Shown here one piece after another: positions 13,166 through 16,339 of a stretch of DNA of 16,339 bases. Source of the stretch: an uncultured Rhodospirillaceae bacterium (GTDB lineage: Bacteria > Pseudomonadota > Alphaproteobacteria > Thalassobaculales > Thalassobaculaceae); contig CALAHL010000557.1 in assembly GCA_937891725.1 (NCBI GenBank), forward strand, positions 1-16,339, given 5' to 3'. The position numbers and the translations under genes are program-made. Below the pieces are notes generated by a model. It was given only the letters and a program-made list of their open reading frames with translations, was not told where the DNA came from and ran no database searches. The stretch's first letter is position 1. Every line of letters begins with the position of its first letter.

Positions 13166-14581
13166 ATGAGAAGATATCGAAGCACCCGTATTGTCGCCAC
13201 ACTCGGTCCCGCCAGTAAGACGGAGGCGCAGATCCGCGCCCTGTTCGAGGCCGGGGCAGATGTGTTCCGGTTCAATTTTTCCCACGGCACCCATGCCGAT
13301 CACCAGAATAGCCACGATATCGTGCGCAAGCTGGAGGAGGAGACCGGGCGACCGATCTCGATCCTGGCGGATCTGCAGGGCCCGAAGCTGCGGGTCGGGA
13401 CCTTTCCGGGCGGCCCAGTCTTGCTGAAACCTGGAGCGACGTTCCGGTTGGAGCTGCGGGATGCACCGGGGAACGAGACCCGTGCGACCCTGCCGCATCC
13501 GGAGATTTTCGCGGCGCTCACACCGGGAACCGACCTGCTGTTGGACGACGGCAAGATCCGGTTGCGGGTGATGGACTGCGGTCCTGATTTCGCCGAGACC
13601 GGCGTCGTGACCGGCGGCCAGTTGTCAGACCGCAAGGGTGTTAATGTGCCCAATGCGGTGCTGCCGCTGTCGGCCCTGACCAAGAAGGATCGGGCGGATC
13701 TCGACTTCGCGTTGGACATGGGTGCGGATTGGATCGCGCTGAGCTTCGTGCAGCGTCCGGAGGATGTGGCCGAGGCGCGCAAGCTGATCGCCGGCCGGGC
13801 GTCGGTTCTGGTCAAGCTGGAGAAGCCGGCGGCGATCGAGCATCTGGAGGAGATCGTCGAGCTCGCGGATGCGGCCATGGTCGCGCGCGGGGATCTGGGG
13901 GTTGAGTTGCCGCCCGAACGGGTGCCGCCGCTTCAGAAGAAGATCATCCGGCTGTGTCGCCGACTCGGGAAACCTGTGGTGGTTGCCACCCAGATGCTGG
14001 ACAGCATGGTGCATGCGCCCGCCCCGACCCGGGCGGAAGCCTCGGACGTCGCGACCGCGGTCTACGATAGTGCTGACGCAGTCATGCTGTCGGCGGAATC
14101 GGCGGCCGGAGACTATCCGGTCGAGGCGGTTGAGATGATGGATCGCATCATTCGGAACGTCGAAAGCGACGAGCACTATCTGGCGACCGCCCTGGCGGAG
14201 CACAGCGAGCCGGAAAAGACCGTGTCCGACGCAATCACCCGGGCGGCGCGCGAGGTGGCGGAGACGATTTCCGCCAGCTGCATCATCACATACACCACAT
14301 CAGGCTCGACCACGATCCGGGCCTCACGAGAGCGGCCGTCGGTTCCGATCCTGTGCATCACCTCCAGTCTGAAGACGGCCCGGAGGCTGGCGATCGCCTG
14401 GGGCGTTCATGCGGTGCACATGCCTGATCAGCAACGGTTCTCGGCGGTGGTGCAGCGTGCGACCGAAATCGCCCGGGCCGAGCAGTTCGCGGGTCCCGGC
14501 GACAAGGTGGTGGTCACCGCCGGCGTGCCGATGGGCACACCCGGATCCACGAATGTGTTGCGGGTCGAGCGTATTCCGTGA
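13166..14581 (+). CDS. pyk: Pyruvate kinase, Lys-type (predicted potassium-independent)
   Basis: A 471-residue cytoplasmic enzyme converting phosphoenolpyruvate and ADP to pyruvate and ATP. ATLGPAS (11-17) and FRFNFSHG (34-41) open the barrel, with Arg35, Asn37 and Ser39 as expected phosphate and metal contacts. DLQGPKLRVG (69-78) follows. Lys217 in VKLEKP is the catalytic Lys, and Glu219 and Asp243 (ARGDLGVELP) bind Mg. Thr275 lies in ATQMLDSM, and the C-terminal regulatory-type domain runs from about 350. The segment equivalent to muscle 113-117 reads Leu-Gln-Gly-Pro-Lys; Lys in place of Glu117 marks the group that does not need potassium. The ATG at 13166 has only a weak ribosome binding site. 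Its place after glycerate kinase resembles TtuE of tartrate utilisation, but it may equally be the cell's main pyruvate kinase. Confidence 0.93.
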   Translation: MRRYRSTRIVATLGPASKTEAQIRALFEAGADVFRFNFSHGTHADHQNSHDIVRKLEEETGRPISILADLQGPKLRVGTFPGGPVLLKPGATFRLELRDAPGNETRATLPHPEIFAALTPGTDLLLDDGKIRLRVMDCGPDFAETGVVTGGQLSDRKGVNVPNAVLPLSALTKKDRADLDFALDMGADWIALSFVQRPEDVAEARKLIAGRASVLVKLEKPAAIEHLEEIVELADAAMVARGDLGVELPPERVPPLQKKIIRLCRRLGKPVVVATQMLDSMVHAPAPTRAEASDVATAVYDSADAVMLSAESAAGDYPVEAVEMMDRIIRNVESDEHYLATALAEHSEPEKTVSDAITRAAREVAETISASCIITYTTSGSTTIRASRERPSVPILCITSSLKTARRLAIAWGVHAVHMPDQQRFSAVVQRATEIARAEQFAGPGDKVVVTAGVPMGTPGSTNVLRVERIP

Positions 14582-14625
14582 CATCCGGTCCTTAGGTTGG
14601 CCTGTCAACGATCAGATAAAAGATC

Positions 14626-15492
14626 ATGTCCACCCTCAACATCGCGATCGCCGACAGATTTCCGCAGATAGCCGAGGCCATTTGCGACGCTGTGGCGCGC
14701 GATCATCAGGTCGAGACCCGCTATGCCCATACCCCGGAGGCGCTGAAGGGCCTTCTGCCGTCGGGGAAGATCGACATTCTTTTGCTCAACGCGGATCTGG
14801 CGGTGCAAGGCGGGATCAATCTCGTCTCTGCGATCCGCCGGATGGAGCACGGGTTTGAAGGCAATCCATTCGTCATGATCGCCGTCATTGTCCACGATCG
14901 CCATAAGGTCCATGTGCCCGCGGTCCTGGAAGCGGGCGTGGATTGCGGACTGCTAATTCCGGCCGCCGTCGAAACCATGACCAGCAGCCTCCTGGGCGTG
15001 ATCGAGGCGCGACGGAAATGGGTGTTTATGCCGCCCTACATCGGTCCCGATCGCCGTCCCCCGCGCGACGGGGTTGAGGATCCGAGCCTAGTGGTGGTGC
15101 CGAACACCGCCTTGCCGAAAGTGCAGGGCGACAGGGCGGGGCTGGCCAAAGCGCAGGCCGCCGTCTCGACCTTCTCCAGTCGGGTCGAGGACGTCGCGGT
15201 GCGCGCGGTCGAGGCGCAGCTCAGCCGTCTGATCAGCCAGATCAACGATCTTTCCGTTCCCGATATGGTGATGATGCTGCCGTCGATCCGAACCCAACTG
15301 GCGCACGATCTCGGGGTCCTCGGTTCGATCCCGAGGTTCAGCGGGCATCCCAAGAAAGGCCCGTTGTTGAAGAGTCTGCAGGAAAGCGTCCTGCACGCAA
15401 TTCCGACAAAGGGCGCCGACCCCGCGACCTTGCAGCGTTTGCAGGCTGCAACCAACGAATTGGCGAAGACCCTCGAGCGACTTCCGGGGTAG
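14626..15492 (+). CDS. Pseudo-receiver (response-regulator-like) protein with YIGPDRR motif
   Basis: A 288-residue protein. Residues 3-125 have the strand-helix rhythm of a CheY-like receiver (LNIAIADRF, KIDILLLNAD, MIAVIVHDR, LEAGVDCGLL). The key residues are degenerate: the usual Asp pair is reduced to Asp10 followed by Arg, the phospho-acceptor position reads Asn55, and the conserved Lys before Pro is Ile111. PPYIGPDRRPP (136-146) is a motif often seen after receiver-type domains in alphaproteobacteria. The rest (about 160-285) is helical, without a recognisable DNA-binding or enzymatic domain. It would therefore act independently of phosphorylation, probably through protein contacts. ATG 14626 follows a weak AAAAG. 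It lies 44 bases after the pyruvate kinase gene and 27 before the GNAT gene. Partner and process are unknown. Confidence 0.72.
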   Translation: MSTLNIAIADRFPQIAEAICDAVARDHQVETRYAHTPEALKGLLPSGKIDILLLNADLAVQGGINLVSAIRRMEHGFEGNPFVMIAVIVHDRHKVHVPAVLEAGVDCGLLIPAAVETMTSSLLGVIEARRKWVFMPPYIGPDRRPPRDGVEDPSLVVVPNTALPKVQGDRAGLAKAQAAVSTFSSRVEDVAVRAVEAQLSRLISQINDLSVPDMVMMLPSIRTQLAHDLGVLGSIPRFSGHPKKGPLLKSLQESVLHAIPTKGADPATLQRLQAATNELAKTLERLPG

Positions 15493-15519
15493 AGCCGGAT
15501 CGTACCTATAGAGAGCTAT

Positions 15520-16035
15520 ATGACGAAGGAGACGGGACTGCCCCGTATCGAAACACCGTCCGGACTGATAAGGCCTGCGCGCCCGGACGAAGCCGAGGAA
15601 CTGTCGGCGCTGGCGCTGCGAGCGAAGGCGCATTGGCCCTATGATGCGGCTTTGCTCGCCATCTTCCGAACCACCCTCTGCATCCGGAAGGCCGACATCG
15701 TTGACCACACAGCGCTGGTTCACGATGTTGACGGTATCCCGAATGCGGTCGGAATCCTGGCGGAGTATCCAGATGGTCCCGAGATCGATCATCTCTGGGT
15801 CGATCCGGCAGAGATCGGCACCGGTATCGGAACGACGCTGGCGGCGGTCTTGATCGACCTTGCCCGTCGGACCGGCGCTCAACGGGTTACGCTGACCAGC
15901 GATCCCTATGCGGAAGGGTTCTACAGACGGCTTGGGTTCGTGCGCATTGGCGACCACGCCGTGCCCGAGATCCCCGGCCGAATTCTGTCTCGCATGGCAC
16001 TCGATCTTGGTCAGCCTGCCGGTGACCCCTCGTGA
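15520..16035 (+). CDS. GNAT-family N-acetyltransferase
   Basis: A 171-residue acetyltransferase. IRPARPDEAEELSALALRAK (17-36) is the first strand and helix. EIDHLWVDPAEIGTGIGTTL contains the acetyl-CoA pyrophosphate loop of motif A (Gly-x-Gly-x-Gly pattern), and YAEGFYRRLGFVRIG is the closing motif B segment common to the fold. AHWPYDAALLAIFR resembles a subgroup of uncharacterised bacterial GNATs. These enzymes transfer an acetyl group from acetyl-CoA to an amine; the target here cannot be told. GAGAG (15511-15515) lies just before ATG 15520, a little close for an ideal ribosome binding site. The stop overlaps the next start by GTGA, so the acetyltransferase and the small lipoprotein are probably translated together. 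Confidence 0.87.
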   Translation: MTKETGLPRIETPSGLIRPARPDEAEELSALALRAKAHWPYDAALLAIFRTTLCIRKADIVDHTALVHDVDGIPNAVGILAEYPDGPEIDHLWVDPAEIGTGIGTTLAAVLIDLARRTGAQRVTLTSDPYAEGFYRRLGFVRIGDHAVPEIPGRILSRMALDLGQPAGDPS

Positions 16036-16235
16036 TAGACCGCGCCATCCCGGTCGCCTTGGCGGGTTTGCTGCTGATCTTTACGGTTGCGGGGTGCACC
16101 GGAGAGCGGCCCGAGGAGATATTCGTGAACACCGTTGACGGCCTTGCCCGTGGGGCCTGCCGCGCCGCCGGGAACTGTGAAGTTCAGTGCCCGAACGGCG
16201 AGCCGGCCAGGGGTGGTCGGTCCGTTTGCAGATAG
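16032..16235 (+). CDS. Small cysteine-containing lipoprotein, function unknown
   Basis: A 67-residue product starting at GTG 16032, overlapping the GNAT stop (GTGA). The N terminus has Arg4, a hydrophobic stretch ALAGLLLIFTV and a lipobox VAGC ending at Cys22, which fits signal peptidase II processing and lipid anchoring. The mature chain is about 46 residues with four more cysteines (43, 49, 53, 66) that could form two disulfides in the periplasm. I recognise no family. The coupling to an acetyltransferase gene and the clean lipobox argue that it is real despite its size. The alternative is chance coding in GC-rich DNA. Confidence 0.62.
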   Translation: MIDRAIPVALAGLLLIFTVAGCTGERPEEIFVNTVDGLARGACRAAGNCEVQCPNGEPARGGRSVCR

Positions 16236-16339
16236 GACGTCATCGATCTCGTCATTTGAGAAAAATCCAAAGGGTCATCGTATTCTGTCGGAGCTATACT
16301 GGCCCTACCCCAAAACCCGAACTTTTTCATGAGTTATGA
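16236..16339 (+). promoter_or_regulatory. AT-richer end region with possible promoter and a possible new gene start
   Basis: The last 104 bases are AT-richer than their surroundings. TATACT (16295-16300) is a fair -10 element, but the matching -35 (GGGTCA, 16272-16277) is poor. ATG 16329 opens a frame that runs off the window after three codons and has no ribosome binding site upstream. A downstream gene is possible but cannot be identified. Confidence 0.3.

Noticed and set aside
1..16339. tRNA, rRNA, CRISPR array, insertion sequence or prophage genes
   Set aside because: No cloverleaf-like sequence, regularly spaced repeats, transposase or phage-type protein was seen. Gene order and base composition look like ordinary chromosome throughout.

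Overview
The window is a dense, high-GC stretch of bacterial chromosome. It holds 18 credible protein genes or gene fragments and no visible RNA gene, insertion sequence or CRISPR array. Several traits suggest an alphaproteobacterium, possibly Rhodospirillales-like: the GC-rich codon use, a glycosyltransferase next to a lipid-A N-terminal-domain protein, a rearranged family III CoA-transferase, a small PAS protein, and a pseudo-receiver with a YIGPDRR motif. This placement is inferred from gene content, not from a marker gene.

Left part (1-5619, all + strand). The 3' end of an Ohr-type organic hydroperoxide reductase is followed by an AhpC/TSA-type peroxiredoxin, which makes a small thiol-peroxidase pair. 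The peroxiredoxin ribosome binding site lies in one arm of an 11-bp perfect inverted repeat. After an AT-rich spacer with repeated ATCAAT/ATTGAT half-sites come a family III CoA-transferase with its halves in swapped order, a family 2 glycosyltransferase, a three-helix lipid-A N-terminal-domain protein, a BtuF-like protein without a signal peptide, and a SAM methyltransferase.

Centre (5626-10999). A two-gene minus-strand operon encodes an acyl-CoA dehydrogenase-fold enzyme and a thiamine diphosphate (ThDP) enzyme of the acetolactate synthase type, joined by an ATGA overlap. A LysR regulator is transcribed divergently, followed by a PAS protein and a TauE/SafE-family permease. The dehydrogenase-fold protein lacks both possible catalytic acids. 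It has Gln and Gly in those places, the pattern known from 3-sulfinopropanoyl-CoA desulfinase. Desulfinases release sulfite and TauE/SafE proteins are proposed sulfite exporters, so I read this block as a candidate organosulfur (sulfinate) catabolic locus. It is the most interesting region of the window.

Right part (11102-14581, + strand). An RraA-like aldolase overlaps a glycerate 2-kinase (ATGA), followed by a pyruvate kinase. Together they could carry a C3 hydroxy acid to 2-phosphoglycerate and, with housekeeping enolase, to pyruvate, much like the TtuD/TtuE pair of tartrate utilisation. The pyruvate kinase has the Leu/Gln/Lys signature expected of potassium-independent enzymes.

The end (14626-16339) holds a degenerate receiver-domain protein, a GNAT acetyltransferase, and a tiny cysteine-containing lipoprotein that overlaps it by GTGA. 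The last 104 bases are AT-richer, contain a possible promoter, and end just inside a possible new gene.
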